DNA of 64,000 nucleotides from Halothece sp. PCC 7418 (GTDB taxonomy: Bacteria > Cyanobacteriota > Cyanobacteriia > Cyanobacteriales > Rubidibacteraceae). Positions 33,294 through 43,487 of this stretch are shown piece after piece. Numbering within the stretch: the stretch's first letter is position 1; the number at the start of each line of letters is the position of its first letter. Position numbers and translations under genes: made by a program. The stretch is from NCBI RefSeq assembly GCF_000317635.1, contig NC_019779.1:1860001-1924000 (forward strand), written 5' to 3'. A model generated the notes under the pieces. That model was not told where the DNA came from. It was given only the letters and a program-made list of their open reading frames with translations, and did not search any database.

Positions 33294-36200
33294 TCTTCTA
33301 CCCCACTCCATGACTTCCTGAATCGCTTGTGCCAAGGCTTTGAGTTTAATCGGCTGACTGAGATACTTGATCCCTTCTGTTCCCAAGTCGGAGTGATAAT
33401 CGGATAGGGGTTCAGGCGCGATCGCGATCAAAGGAGTCATCTCTAAGTGACCTTGATTGCGAATCGTTTGGATTAATTTTAAGGGGGGTGGAGTGGATTG
33501 TTGCCACGTCACCAGCACGAGATGGGGAGAGTGAGAGGTAGCCAAGGCTATGGCTTGCTCTTCCGTTTGTGCTAACAGCAGACGATAGCCTTTCGCTTCG
33601 AGATAATCATTGATGGTCATCAATTCTGCTTCATCCTGTTCAAGGACTAAAATCAGAGAAGTCTTTTCTCGGGCTGCATTTGAAGAGAGAGATTGACTAA
33701 GGGCGTTCTGAGGAAGCATCACACAAGGGAGATCCAGATAAAAACAAGTTCCGATTCCTTCTTGACTGGTCACTCTGACTTTCCCCCCATGGAGTTCAAT
33801 AATGCGCTTGACCAGAGAAAGTCCAATTCCTGTTCCTTGATATTTTCGGTTGAGGGCGCTATCAATTTGGACAAAGGGTTGAAAGATTTTTGGTAAGTTT
33901 GTTTCTGCAATCCCAATTCCTGTATCACGAACAGCAAAGGTGAGCCAATTTTCTCCTTGAGGAACAGGAAATAACACTTCAAGAGTAATTTTTCCACCTT
34001 GAGGGGTAAATTTAACGGCGTTACTGAGTAAGTTGATTAGCACTTGGCGCAGGAGGCGTTCTTCTACCCAGATCTTGAGAAGAGGAAAGGGAAACTGGGT
34101 TTGGAGTTGTAACTGCTTTTGATCCGCTTGCGGTTGTATCAGCGCGATCGCGCTTTGACAAAGTTCTAGAACCGAAGTATCACTATAGTGCAACTCTTGT
34201 TTTCCCGATTCAATTTTGGAGAGATCGAGAATGTCATTCACGATTTCCAGCAAATGAGAACCACTGCGCTGAATCACTTGTAAGGTTTTATGTTGTCGCG
34301 GGTTCATCGCACCCAAGGTTTCTTTTTCTAGAGCTTCCGTCATCCCTAAAATGGCATTAAGAGGAGTGCGGAGTTCATGATTCATCGTGGCGAGAAATTC
34401 ATCTTTGAGGCGATTGGCTTGCACCAATTCCGCGTTCACTTTCTCTAACTCCATTTGGGCGTTTTTCAATTCTGTAATGTCGAAATTCACCCCAATCATG
34501 GCTTGAGAATTCCCCTGAGCATCTCGACGGATCAAGCCATAAGATTTAATAAAACGGATGCTGTGATCAGGGAGAACAATGGAAAATTCAGTATCGAGAG
34601 AGGTTTGTTCGGAAATGGCTTCTTGGCATAATTGTTTAACGCGATCGCGCTGTTGGGGATGAATGCGAGAGAACCAAATCTCAGGAATTGTCTTCGGATC
34701 AATAGAGGGCGCAACCGCATAAATTTCATACATCCGCTCATCCCAAATCACTTGGTCTGCGGTGAGATCCCATTCCCAAGAACCAATTCGACCCGCAGCT
34801 AAAGATAACTCCAGACGTTCTGACAACTCCAAAAGCTGACGTTCCGACAATTTGCGTTCTGTAATATCTTGAAAAGCAACGAGGGCGTATTCAATCTCTC
34901 CTTCTGGATTATAAATTGGCGTTCCCCAAGTTTCGATCGGGACAACGCGATCGCGCAAATGAATTTCCACATCATGATTACTTGCTGACTCTCCCTTCAA
35001 GGCGCGAACAACAGCTAATTGTTCATAGGGATAGAGTTGATCGGTTTCTGCAATATAAAGTTGATAGACTTCTGGAATATCAGCAATCCTGTCAACAGGA
35101 ACTGTTCCTTTTCCCAAAAACGCCACCGCCCGTTGATTGGTATAACAAGGTTGACCCTTAGCATCAATAATCCCAATCCCCACAGGAATCGCTTCTAAAA
35201 ATTGTTCTAGCCGTTGATGACTGGCTTTTAACTGATTGAGTGTTGCGTTGAGATGATCATAGCTTTGTTGAATTTCTGTTCCCATGCGATTATAAGAACG
35301 AGCAAGGGAGTTCAATTCTCTAATCCTGCAAGTTTCAGCAATGGATTGCTGCCAATTCCCTCCTGCAATCACTTCACTCCCCTCCGTTAACCGCCGTAAA
35401 GCTCTGGTAATGCGATGAGCAACGATCAGCGTTAAAGTGGTTACAGTCAATATAATCGCTCCTCCAATCACTAAAGTGCGATTACGATTGGCTTGTAACG
35501 TTCCAATAAACTCAGACTGAGGGACGACGCTGACCACGAGCCAATCAAAGCTGTAAGGATTTTCAAAGGGAATCACCTGCAAATAATGATGAATGTTATC
35601 AATTTCAACCGATAACGTTTGTAGAGATTGAATATTGGTTAACGAACCCAACTGAGCTTTCAATTGTTGGGTACTCTTGTTAAGAATCGGGTCAGTTTTG
35701 TCTGTTCCAGAAATCCGTTCCAGTTCTGTTTTCGGTTGAGAACGAAGCAAGGGTGGCTCAGGCGTATAAGATAGGGGATCTGTAGTGGAATTAGCAATTA
35801 ATAAGCCATCCCGTTGGATGATAAAAACTTGTCCTTGTTCTCCAATGGCTCGTTCCGCAAGAAACTGATTTAATCGTTCTAAACTAAAGCCCACTGCAAA
35901 TACCCCTTGTAAGTTTCCAGCCGTTCCATACAAAGGAGTATAGGTATTGATCCCCAGAAGATTATGATGAACCGTCATCGGAAACGGTGTACTCCAGCCA
36001 TTTTTCCCTGTTTCTACCGCTTGACGATACCAATCCTTCTCACGAATATCAAAATTGTGGATGGTTCGTAACTGCTTTCCTAATGTCCCATCCTCCTGAA
36101 TGGCATGAATTTCAACTGTCTGAGGATGATTGTGATCAGATCGTCCTGCTTCAAGTTGGGTTTCACTGATGCGATGAGTGACCAACATTTCCCCATTAGG

Positions 36201-36545
36201 ACGAACAAACGTCATCATAGTAATTGTGGGAAAATTTTGCTGTTGGTGAACAAAGTAACGATGAATGGGGTCTAACTCATCAAGACTGTTGTCATGGGAT
36301 TGATCGAGAGGGAGATCCGTTTGATTGATCTGGTAGATAAATCTTAAATAGTAATTCGTATCTTGGATAACGTGCTTGCTATTTTCTTTTAAGAGTTGAT
36401 TGGCAAGATCTTCAACGGTTTTTTCGCCACTGCGATAAGATAAATAGCCCACTAATCCCATCGCCCCCACCGTTTGCAGCAGACAAAGACTTAATAATAG
36501 CCAGCGCAGAGAGATTTGAGGGCGGAGGAATGGAAATTTTTTCAT
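33273..36545 (-). CDS. Hybrid sensor kinase with a degenerate receiver domain
   Basis: A 1090-residue membrane kinase: transmembrane ~15-35, double-Cache sensor (KDWYRQAVETGKNGWSTPF), transmembrane ~355-375, HAMP, two PAS domains (~455-690), HisKA (FLATMNHELRTPLNAILGM), HATPase (NLLSNAVKF, DTGIGIAE, GTGIGLSLV) and a C-terminal receiver. That receiver reads LVLEQDEAEL...HLVLVTWQQS...SQPIK: the phospho-acceptor Asp is replaced by Thr, so it cannot be phosphorylated in the normal way. The start codon overlaps the stop of the upstream hybrid kinase by 4 bp (ATGA), so both are co-translated and may work together. Confidence 0.9.
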   Translation of the reverse strand: MKKFPFLRPQISLRWLLLSLCLLQTVGAMGLVGYLSYRSGEKTVEDLANQLLKENSKHVIQDTNYYLRFIYQINQTDLPLDQSHDNSLDELDPIHRYFVHQQQNFPTITMMTFVRPNGEMLVTHRISETQLEAGRSDHNHPQTVEIHAIQEDGTLGKQLRTIHNFDIREKDWYRQAVETGKNGWSTPFPMTVHHNLLGINTYTPLYGTAGNLQGVFAVGFSLERLNQFLAERAIGEQGQVFIIQRDGLLIANSTTDPLSYTPEPPLLRSQPKTELERISGTDKTDPILNKSTQQLKAQLGSLTNIQSLQTLSVEIDNIHHYLQVIPFENPYSFDWLVVSVVPQSEFIGTLQANRNRTLVIGGAIILTVTTLTLIVAHRITRALRRLTEGSEVIAGGNWQQSIAETCRIRELNSLARSYNRMGTEIQQSYDHLNATLNQLKASHQRLEQFLEAIPVGIGIIDAKGQPCYTNQRAVAFLGKGTVPVDRIADIPEVYQLYIAETDQLYPYEQLAVVRALKGESASNHDVEIHLRDRVVPIETWGTPIYNPEGEIEYALVAFQDITERKLSERQLLELSERLELSLAAGRIGSWEWDLTADQVIWDERMYEIYAVAPSIDPKTIPEIWFSRIHPQQRDRVKQLCQEAISEQTSLDTEFSIVLPDHSIRFIKSYGLIRRDAQGNSQAMIGVNFDITELKNAQMELEKVNAELVQANRLKDEFLATMNHELRTPLNAILGMTEALEKETLGAMNPRQHKTLQVIQRSGSHLLEIVNDILDLSKIESGKQELHYSDTSVLELCQSAIALIQPQADQKQLQLQTQFPFPLLKIWVEERLLRQVLINLLSNAVKFTPQGGKITLEVLFPVPQGENWLTFAVRDTGIGIAETNLPKIFQPFVQIDSALNRKYQGTGIGLSLVKRIIELHGGKVRVTSQEGIGTCFYLDLPCVMLPQNALSQSLSSNAAREKTSLILVLEQDEAELMTINDYLEAKGYRLLLAQTEEQAIALATSHSPHLVLVTWQQSTPPPLKLIQTIRNQGHLEMTPLIAIAPEPLSDYHSDLGTEGIKYLSQPIKLKALAQAIQEVMEWGRRSRNHRI

Positions 36546-39500
36546 GGCAGTTTAAAACTCCCTAGCTGCTGCTCGATCAGTTTTACCAATTCTCGGAGAC
36601 GGACGGGTTTACTGAGATACCCATCTGCTCCTGCTTCTAAGCAGCGATCGCGATCGCCTTCCATGGCAAAAGCAGTAAGGGCAATAATGGGGACATTCGG
36701 AATTTCAGAAGCGGATCGAATCTGTTGAATGGCTTCTAAACCATCGAGATCGGGCATTTGAATATCCATCACAACGACATCAGGGGCGTTAGTATTTGCA
36801 AGTTGAATCGCTTCCTCGCCATTACTCGCCACAAGGAGACGGTAGCCTTTTGCTTCTAAGTAACTGGTCAGCGTCATGACATTTGCCTCATTATCCTCAG
36901 CCAGTAAAATTAAAGGCATTTCCTCAGTTAAAGAAGAAGATGTTTCCCCATTCACCTCTGATTGCATAGATAAGGATTCAGGAGGCGCGATCGCGCAGGC
37001 TAAAGGCAAATCAAAATAAAAACAACTTCCCACTCCCACTTCACTCCTGACCCCCACATCTCCCCCATGAAGTTCGACAATACGTTTCACTAAAGATAGT
37101 CCTAAGCCAGTTCCTTCGTAACGACGGTTGAGGCTGCTATCAATTTGAATAAAGGGTTGAAAAAGACGCTGAAAGTTTTCCGCTGCAATGCCAATTCCCG
37201 TATCACAAACGGTAAAGCGAATATAGTCTTCAGCGCTTGGTTTTTCTGGCTCACTGGTTGCACTATAATTGACTTCTAAAGTAATTTGTCCTCCCTCGGG
37301 AGTAAATTTCACGGCATTGGTCAATAAATTAATCAAAACTTGGCGTATTCTCCGTTCATCCACAAATAAGCTCGGTAACTGCGTAGGGAGTTGGGCGCTA
37401 AACTGAATTCGTTTTTTATAGGCTTGTTGCTGAATAAAAACGAATGCGGATTGACAAAGGTTAGAAATTTCTGTTTCTGCACAGCGCAACTCCATCTGTC
37501 CCGATTCAATTTTAGACAGATCAAGAATATCGTTAATCAGTTCTAATAAATGAGACCCACTGGTTTGAATGGTTTTGAGGGCTTTAGCTTGTTTCTCATT
37601 AATTTGCCCATAAACCTTTTCTTGTAAACCTTCTGTCATCCCTAGAATGGCATTAAGAGGAGTCCGCAGTTCATGACTCATATTGGCAAGAAACTCATCT
37701 TTTAGTTGTGTGGCGCGAATTAATGCTTCGTTGGTTCGTTGCAATTGTTCTTCTGCTTCTTTGCGAGCCGTAATATCCTGATATGTTCCTAAAACTCCGA
37801 TGATTTCACCATTACCGTCATAAAGCGGAACTTTACTGGTTTCCACCCAGATTTGCTGACCATTGGCTTGTCGTTGTGTTTCCAGATACCCCAATTTGGG
37901 CGTTCCAGAGATAATTACTTCTTGATCATCTGCGAGATAAGCATCTGTTTGTGCTTCTGTCCAAGGTAAATCATAATCGGTTTTGCCAATAATTTCTTCT
38001 GGGCTAGAAACCCCAGCAGCAATCGCAAAATTTTCATTACATCCCAAATAAACCGACTCTGTATTTTTCCAAAACAGGTACAAGGGAAACACTGTTAACA
38101 CACTTTTCAAGAACTCCTGAGATTCTCGAATTGCTTGTTCAGTTTGCTTCTGCTCAGTAATATCGGCAAAATAACCAATAATTTCAACAGGATTTCCCGC
38201 TTCGTCTCGGACTAATCTGCACTCATCTCGCATCCAAATGTAATAGCCCTGACTATGGAGAAACCGATATTCCTGTTTATAGTCATCCACTTCCCATAAC
38301 TGAGAGACCCCTGCTAACACTTCATCCTGATCCTCAGGATGAATGTGATTCGCCCAAAAATTCTCTATCTCGGTAAAGTCTTGCGGTTGATAGCCTAAGA
38401 TATTGACCACATTTTCGCTCATAAAGGTTGCATCATAATTGCCATGGGGCTGACAACTATAGATCATCGCTGGATTGGAGTTCAGCAGATATTGAAGACG
38501 TTCTTGCAACAGACGAATTTCTTGTTCTGTTCGTTTGCGTTGAGTTATATCGCGAAAAATGGCACGAGTCGCGATCGGTTGTTCTCCTTCCCAGCGACAA
38601 TTAATCCCCCCCTCTAAAATAATTTCTTGTCCCGCTTTACTCAAGAAAATCACTTCAATTTGCTCAACCTGGGTTAAGCGACCGTTTCTCATTTCCGTTA
38701 AGACTTCCCGACAATGATCATGACAGTCTGGATGCAGCACATCAAACAGGGTTAGCCTTGCGACTTCTTCTAGGGAATAGCCCAGAACTTTACGCCAAGA
38801 GCGATTCACATATTCAAACTTGCCAGTTGTTAAACAAACGCTTTGAATTAAATCATGAGCATTATCAAAGAAATCTTGGAGTTCTGCTTCTCGCTTTCTT
38901 AAGGTCGCCGTCCGTTCTTCAACTTTTGCTTCTAGTTGTTCGTTCAATTCTTGTAAGCGGTTGTTTGCCCATTGGCGTTCTAATTCCGCTTCTTTACGAT
39001 CGCTGATATCTGTAATTGTCCCAATATAACCATGTACTTGCTGATTACGATCGCGCTCGATCGCGCTTTGTCCATAAACCCATTTCACACTACCATCAGG
39101 GCGCAGAAAACGATATTCCATTTGAAAGGAGCGATTTTCGGTAATTGCCTCACGCCATTCGGTGATCACTTGTGCGCGATCGTCAGGATGTAGAGCTTGT
39201 TGCCATCCTTTTCCTTTCATTTGTTCAGAAGAAAGTCCCAGAATTTTGCAAGCCACTTGATTGGTATAAATACAGTTGCCAACAGTATCACAACGAAAAA
39301 TCCCAACAGGAGAGGCTTTCACTAAACTGGCATAGCGTCGTTTGCTTGCTTGCAATAAGTTAACGGTTTGTTGGCGTTCCACTTCTAACCGTTTCGCTTC
39401 GGTGAGATCTCGACCTTCGGGAATGAGCAGAATCACCGCTCCCTGATCATCTTGAATCGGACGAAGAGAGAAGTCAATGGGAATCATGGTTTGATTCGCC

Positions 39501-40729
39501 CCCAAAACTTCCACTTCATAACGGATAAATTCTCCTTGAGCAGCCCGAGTAATGGCGTTTCGCAATTCCACCTGAGCGGAGTCAGAAATTTGCCACCAGG
39601 GGGTTTCCCAAAAGGGTCGTCCGACTGCATCTTCTCGTTTAATTCCTGCTGCATTGAGGGCGGTTTGATTGGCTTCTAACAACACTCCATCGGGGGAGAG
39701 TAAGCCAATAAACTGAAACGTATTTTCAAAGATACCCCGAAACCGATTGTTGCTAAATTCAAGAGCAATTTTCGTTTGTTTTTGCTGTTGTCGTTGTATT
39801 TGTAATTGGCTTTGACAGGAAGAAACTTCCTGATCCAGTTGCTGATTTAGTGTTTCTGCTAAGCGATAGAGGGCTTGGGGATGAAGGGTTTCTATTAACT
39901 CTCTAGCACTCACTAATCCTAATTCTTCTCCTCTTTTTCCTGTGACTACCACTTGAGCGATCTGGTATTCAAGCATGATCTCAGCAACTTTCAACAAGGA
40001 ATCTTGAGGTTGAACGGTCACTGGAGGAGAAGTCAGAAGGTCTTGCGCTAAGTGTTGTTGAGGATTGAAACCTAACCCTTGCTGTTGAAGGAGATCTTTT
40101 GCTGTAATTAATCCCTGTGGGATTGCATCTCTATTGACAATCACTATTACTTCTGGGTCAGTGGTGATCATCTGTTCCGTAATTTGATCAAGGGTCGTTT
40201 CTGCTGTGGCGATGGGGATGTCTGATTTCATGACCCTTTCTACTGTCCATTTTTCCCAAAACGCAACAGGTTTTGTAACTTTGATTAGGCTTTCTGGAGT
40301 GACTAACCCAACAAACTGATTCTGTTCATCTAAAATGGGCAAATGGTGCAAGTTAGGCTGCTGAAAAAGATTAATGATACTCAATAGATCCGTCACCTGA
40401 GAGTGCTGTAAAGTCATTACGGGTGCACTGCTCACCTCTGCTATCTGTCGCCTCTGTAATTCCTCTTCTTGATGACTTATTCTTAATAACTCCTTGTCAG
40501 TCACCAAACCAACTCTCCTTCCTTCAGCAAGAGTAACCAGACAACTTGACCCAAGTTCTAACTGTCGGTTATCCTGTTCATGCTTTGCTATTCTGGCATA
40601 AGGAGATTGACCCGTTAGCTTGATGATTGCTTCCTCGATTGGCGTTTCAGGCGAAATCACTAAAAAATCACGGATGATCGCTGATTGGAGGGCTTGTGGG
40701 GAAACAATGGGGGTGCGATTAATCATCAT
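36542..40729 (-). CDS. Large hybrid histidine kinase with CBS and five PAS domains
   Basis: A 1395-residue soluble hybrid kinase with no transmembrane segment. Residues ~1-285 are four CBS repeats (VGLVTDKELL, FVGLVTPESL, PQGLITAKDLL, LGLVSARELI), then about five PAS/PAC units (~330-1005), HisKA (FLANMSHELRTPLNAILGM), HATPase (NLLTNAVKF, DTGIGIAA, GTGLGLSLV) and an intact receiver (VVVMDIQMPDLDG, LTAFAMEG, YLSKPVR). CBS domains often sense adenine nucleotides, which would be unusual input for a kinase of this size. Downstream and overlapping is the hybrid kinase at 33273-36545. The phosphorylation target is not evident nearby. Confidence 0.9.
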   Translation of the reverse strand: MMINRTPIVSPQALQSAIIRDFLVISPETPIEEAIIKLTGQSPYARIAKHEQDNRQLELGSSCLVTLAEGRRVGLVTDKELLRISHQEEELQRRQIAEVSSAPVMTLQHSQVTDLLSIINLFQQPNLHHLPILDEQNQFVGLVTPESLIKVTKPVAFWEKWTVERVMKSDIPIATAETTLDQITEQMITTDPEVIVIVNRDAIPQGLITAKDLLQQQGLGFNPQQHLAQDLLTSPPVTVQPQDSLLKVAEIMLEYQIAQVVVTGKRGEELGLVSARELIETLHPQALYRLAETLNQQLDQEVSSCQSQLQIQRQQQKQTKIALEFSNNRFRGIFENTFQFIGLLSPDGVLLEANQTALNAAGIKREDAVGRPFWETPWWQISDSAQVELRNAITRAAQGEFIRYEVEVLGANQTMIPIDFSLRPIQDDQGAVILLIPEGRDLTEAKRLEVERQQTVNLLQASKRRYASLVKASPVGIFRCDTVGNCIYTNQVACKILGLSSEQMKGKGWQQALHPDDRAQVITEWREAITENRSFQMEYRFLRPDGSVKWVYGQSAIERDRNQQVHGYIGTITDISDRKEAELERQWANNRLQELNEQLEAKVEERTATLRKREAELQDFFDNAHDLIQSVCLTTGKFEYVNRSWRKVLGYSLEEVARLTLFDVLHPDCHDHCREVLTEMRNGRLTQVEQIEVIFLSKAGQEIILEGGINCRWEGEQPIATRAIFRDITQRKRTEQEIRLLQERLQYLLNSNPAMIYSCQPHGNYDATFMSENVVNILGYQPQDFTEIENFWANHIHPEDQDEVLAGVSQLWEVDDYKQEYRFLHSQGYYIWMRDECRLVRDEAGNPVEIIGYFADITEQKQTEQAIRESQEFLKSVLTVFPLYLFWKNTESVYLGCNENFAIAAGVSSPEEIIGKTDYDLPWTEAQTDAYLADDQEVIISGTPKLGYLETQRQANGQQIWVETSKVPLYDGNGEIIGVLGTYQDITARKEAEEQLQRTNEALIRATQLKDEFLANMSHELRTPLNAILGMTEGLQEKVYGQINEKQAKALKTIQTSGSHLLELINDILDLSKIESGQMELRCAETEISNLCQSAFVFIQQQAYKKRIQFSAQLPTQLPSLFVDERRIRQVLINLLTNAVKFTPEGGQITLEVNYSATSEPEKPSAEDYIRFTVCDTGIGIAAENFQRLFQPFIQIDSSLNRRYEGTGLGLSLVKRIVELHGGDVGVRSEVGVGSCFYFDLPLACAIAPPESLSMQSEVNGETSSSLTEEMPLILLAEDNEANVMTLTSYLEAKGYRLLVASNGEEAIQLANTNAPDVVVMDIQMPDLDGLEAIQQIRSASEIPNVPIIALTAFAMEGDRDRCLEAGADGYLSKPVRLRELVKLIEQQLGSFKLP

Positions 40730-40834
40730 CTTTAATTGTAAATTTTCTTATTTTTTAGTTGATTAACATCATTAAAAAGAAGTTGGTTAATAAGCTAATT
40801 ATAATCTTTGGAATTATTCAACTCAGTCAAAAAA

Positions 40835-41791
40835 ATGAAACTTGCTTTTATTATTGATCCAATTGCGAAACTTGACCCCACTCATGACACAACGGTTGCT
40901 TTGATGGAAGCTGCACAAGCGCAAGGGGATGAAGTTTGGGTCACTTCGGCATCTTACTTAAGTATTGTACAGTCTCAGGCGTGGGCAAGGCTGCAACGAG
41001 TCTCTCTTACTCCTGTTACTCTCAAAGATTACCATTGGGTTGCTGAAAAAGACTGGTATCAGTTGGGAGAATGGGAGTTACAACCGTTATCTCGCATGGA
41101 TGCAGTATTTATGCGAACTGATCCGCCTGTCACGATTCCCTATCTTTATGCAACGCAAATTCTAGATTTATTAACGCCCACTGCTACGGTTGTGATTAAT
41201 TCACCGCAAGGGTTACAAAAAGCCAATGAAAAACTCTATGCGATGCGGTTTCCTTATGTCATTCCTGAAACCATTGTCAGTCAGGATAAAAAAGTGATTC
41301 GAGAGTTTGTGGAACGGAAAGAAGGGGCGGTTTTAAAACCTTTGGCGGGGAAAGCTGGGGAAGGAATTTTATTTTTAGAAAAGCGCGATCGTAATCTCAA
41401 TTCTTTAATTGAAATTAGTACGGAAAATGGGAGAAAACCTGTGATGATTCAATCCTTTCTTCCAGAAGCAAAAGATGGGGATAAACGGATTATTTTATTA
41501 GAAGGAGAGCCGATTGGGGCGGTAAATCGGATTCCGACAGGGGGTGAATTTCGTGGTAATATGGCAGTTGGGGGACGAGTGGAAGCTGCAGAGATTACGA
41601 TGCGGGATTGGGAAATTTGCAGCGCGATCGCGCCCACATTGTTAGAAGATGGTTTACTGTTTGTGGGCATTGATATTATTGGCGGTTACTTAACAGAAAT
41701 TAATGTCACTAGCCCCACAGGTGTGCGGGAAATTGATCGCCTTAATAACGTTTCTCTAGGGAAACAAGTCATGGATTGGTTGCATAATTAA
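40835..41791 (+). CDS. gshB: Glutathione synthetase (ATP-grasp)
   Basis: A 318-residue GshB that ligates gamma-glutamylcysteine with glycine. The start at 40835 gives the family N-terminus MKLAFIIDPIAKLDPTHDTT; an in-frame TTG at 40808 would add a non-conserved extension. Family landmarks are MRTDPPVTIPYLYATQIL, NSPQGLQKANEKLYAM, LKPLAGKAGEGI and NVTSPTGVREI. It is divergent from the large hybrid kinase gene. With grxC nearby it supplies the thiol pool, but the genes are not in one operon. Confidence 0.94.
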   Translation: MKLAFIIDPIAKLDPTHDTTVALMEAAQAQGDEVWVTSASYLSIVQSQAWARLQRVSLTPVTLKDYHWVAEKDWYQLGEWELQPLSRMDAVFMRTDPPVTIPYLYATQILDLLTPTATVVINSPQGLQKANEKLYAMRFPYVIPETIVSQDKKVIREFVERKEGAVLKPLAGKAGEGILFLEKRDRNLNSLIEISTENGRKPVMIQSFLPEAKDGDKRIILLEGEPIGAVNRIPTGGEFRGNMAVGGRVEAAEITMRDWEICSAIAPTLLEDGLLFVGIDIIGGYLTEINVTSPTGVREIDRLNNVSLGKQVMDWLHN

Positions 41792-41868
41792 AGATATATT
41801 TCGGACTAGCGAGGGAAATTCTTAATTTTTGTTCTTGGTTCATTGGTCACTCTCCACTGGTAACTGAA

Positions 41869-42336
41869 ATGACACAGATTACGCAAGAAGAAACTCGTTG
41901 GGCGATGATTTGTCACTTAGCGGGGTTAGTGTGGATTCCTCTTTATTGGTTGGAGTTTCCGTTACCACTGGTCAATATTGTTGTGCCAGGAGTGGTTTGG
42001 CTGGTAAAGCGAGAAGAATCGGAATATGTGGATTTGCAAGGACGGGAAGCCCTAAATTTTCAAATTGCCTTAGTTGGGTATAGTATTATCCTGTTTATGC
42101 TGGGCGTGATGGGCTTTTTTATTTATCTTGCCGTATTTGGGGCGGATCTAGATAGTTCGGTGGGCGCGATCGCGCTGGTGATGAAAGGGATTAGTTGGGC
42201 AGCGCGTGCTGTTGCCATGATAGCAACCTTGTGGAGTTTAGCGGTTGTTCCCAATGCTGCAATCCGAGCCAAAAAGGGACAGATTTATTTCTATCCCTTG
42301 ACGATGCGAGTTTTTACAGCCAAACGCGATGATTAG
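41869..42336 (+). CDS. DUF4870 family membrane protein
   Basis: A 155-residue protein with three or four hydrophobic helices (LAGLVWIPLYWLEFPLPLVN, IALVGYSIILFMLGVMGFFI, WAARAVAMIATLWSLAVVPN) and the DUF4870 hallmark YVDLQGREALNFQI. The function of the family is unknown. It follows gshB by 77 bp on the same strand, and its last 4 bp overlap the convergent CobW-like gene. Confidence 0.82.
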   Translation: MTQITQEETRWAMICHLAGLVWIPLYWLEFPLPLVNIVVPGVVWLVKREESEYVDLQGREALNFQIALVGYSIILFMLGVMGFFIYLAVFGADLDSSVGAIALVMKGISWAARAVAMIATLWSLAVVPNAAIRAKKGQIYFYPLTMRVFTAKRDD

Positions 42337-43388
42337 TGCAGAGAGGGAACCGCTTTCATTAGGCTGGCTTTAATTTGATTTTGATCTAAATTCCGCCCAA
42401 TGACCACCAGACGGGTTTGACGGGGTTCATTGCTTTCCCAAGCGCGATCGTAGAAGGAGTCTAAATGTTTACCCACCCCTTGTACCACCAAACGCATTGG
42501 CTTATTCGGAACATTCACAAACCCTTTCACCCGATAGATTTCTGCTTCATTAAATAGAGTCTGCAAACAGTCCATTAAGAGTTTGGGTTCAAAGGCTTCA
42601 TCTAAAATTAACTGTACCGAATTAATATCATCATCATGTTCATGTTCTTCTTCGTGGTCATGATGACTGTGACGACTGTCTAAGTTCTCTTCCACCGCAG
42701 CATTAAAGCCCAATAAAATATCGGAATGAACCTCTCCGTTATAACACGGCACAATATTCACCCCTTCAGGTAACGCTTGTTTTAACCAAGTTTCCACTTT
42801 TTGACGAGTTTCAGCATCCACTTGATCCGCTTTTGTCAGTAACACCAGATCCGCACAAGCCAGTTGATCTTCAAATAACTCTTCAATCGGCGTTTCATGT
42901 TCTAAATTCGGATCAGCTTGACGCTGGGCTTCTAACGCCTCTAAATCTCCCACTAACGCACCACTAGCAAGGGCTTCACAATCAACAACCGTCACCACCC
43001 CATCAACCGTTGCACCATTGCGAATTTGGGGCCAACGGAAGGCTTGCACAAGGGGTTTTGGTAAGGCTAACCCCGAGGTTTCCACCAGAATACAGTCAAG
43101 ATCATCCCGACGTTTTAATAATTCTTGCATCGTCGGGAAAAACTCTTCTTGTACAGTGCAACATAAACAGCCATTGGTGAGTTCAACAATATTGTTACTG
43201 GTGTCTTCCTCATCATCACAAATTTGGCAACTGCGTAATAAATCGCCATCAATTCCTACTTCACCAAATTCATTGACTAAAACGGCAATTTTTCGCCCTT
43301 GATTATTTTGCAGTAAATGTCGGACTAGCGTTGTTTTGCCAGCACCGAGAAAGCCTGTAACCACGGTAACAGGGATTTTTGCAGCCAT
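42333..43388 (-). CDS. CobW/COG0523 family GTPase, putative metallochaperone
   Basis: A 351-residue G3E GTPase. Walker A is G12FLGAGKT19, the metal-binding G-C-L-C-C motif is NGCLCCTVQEE, Walker B-like VETSGLALP, and the guanine motif TKAD. A His/Asp-rich loop (HSHHDHEEEHEHDDD) lies near residue 240, and the C-terminal CobW_C domain (IYRVKGFVN...QGVGKHLDSFYDRAW) is present. The family delivers zinc, cobalt or other divalent metals; the His-rich loop suits zinc. No Zur site was recognised upstream. Confidence 0.9.
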   Translation of the reverse strand: MAAKIPVTVVTGFLGAGKTTLVRHLLQNNQGRKIAVLVNEFGEVGIDGDLLRSCQICDDEEDTSNNIVELTNGCLCCTVQEEFFPTMQELLKRRDDLDCILVETSGLALPKPLVQAFRWPQIRNGATVDGVVTVVDCEALASGALVGDLEALEAQRQADPNLEHETPIEELFEDQLACADLVLLTKADQVDAETRQKVETWLKQALPEGVNIVPCYNGEVHSDILLGFNAAVEENLDSRHSHHDHEEEHEHDDDINSVQLILDEAFEPKLLMDCLQTLFNEAEIYRVKGFVNVPNKPMRLVVQGVGKHLDSFYDRAWESNEPRQTRLVVIGRNLDQNQIKASLMKAVPSLH

Positions 43389-43487
43389 AAAATTAACTCC
43401 TTATGGTTTGTTTTTTGTCCTTTGTCCTTCGTCCTTTGTCTTTCACCTCAACTGATGACAAATGACGAATGACGAATGACTGATGAT

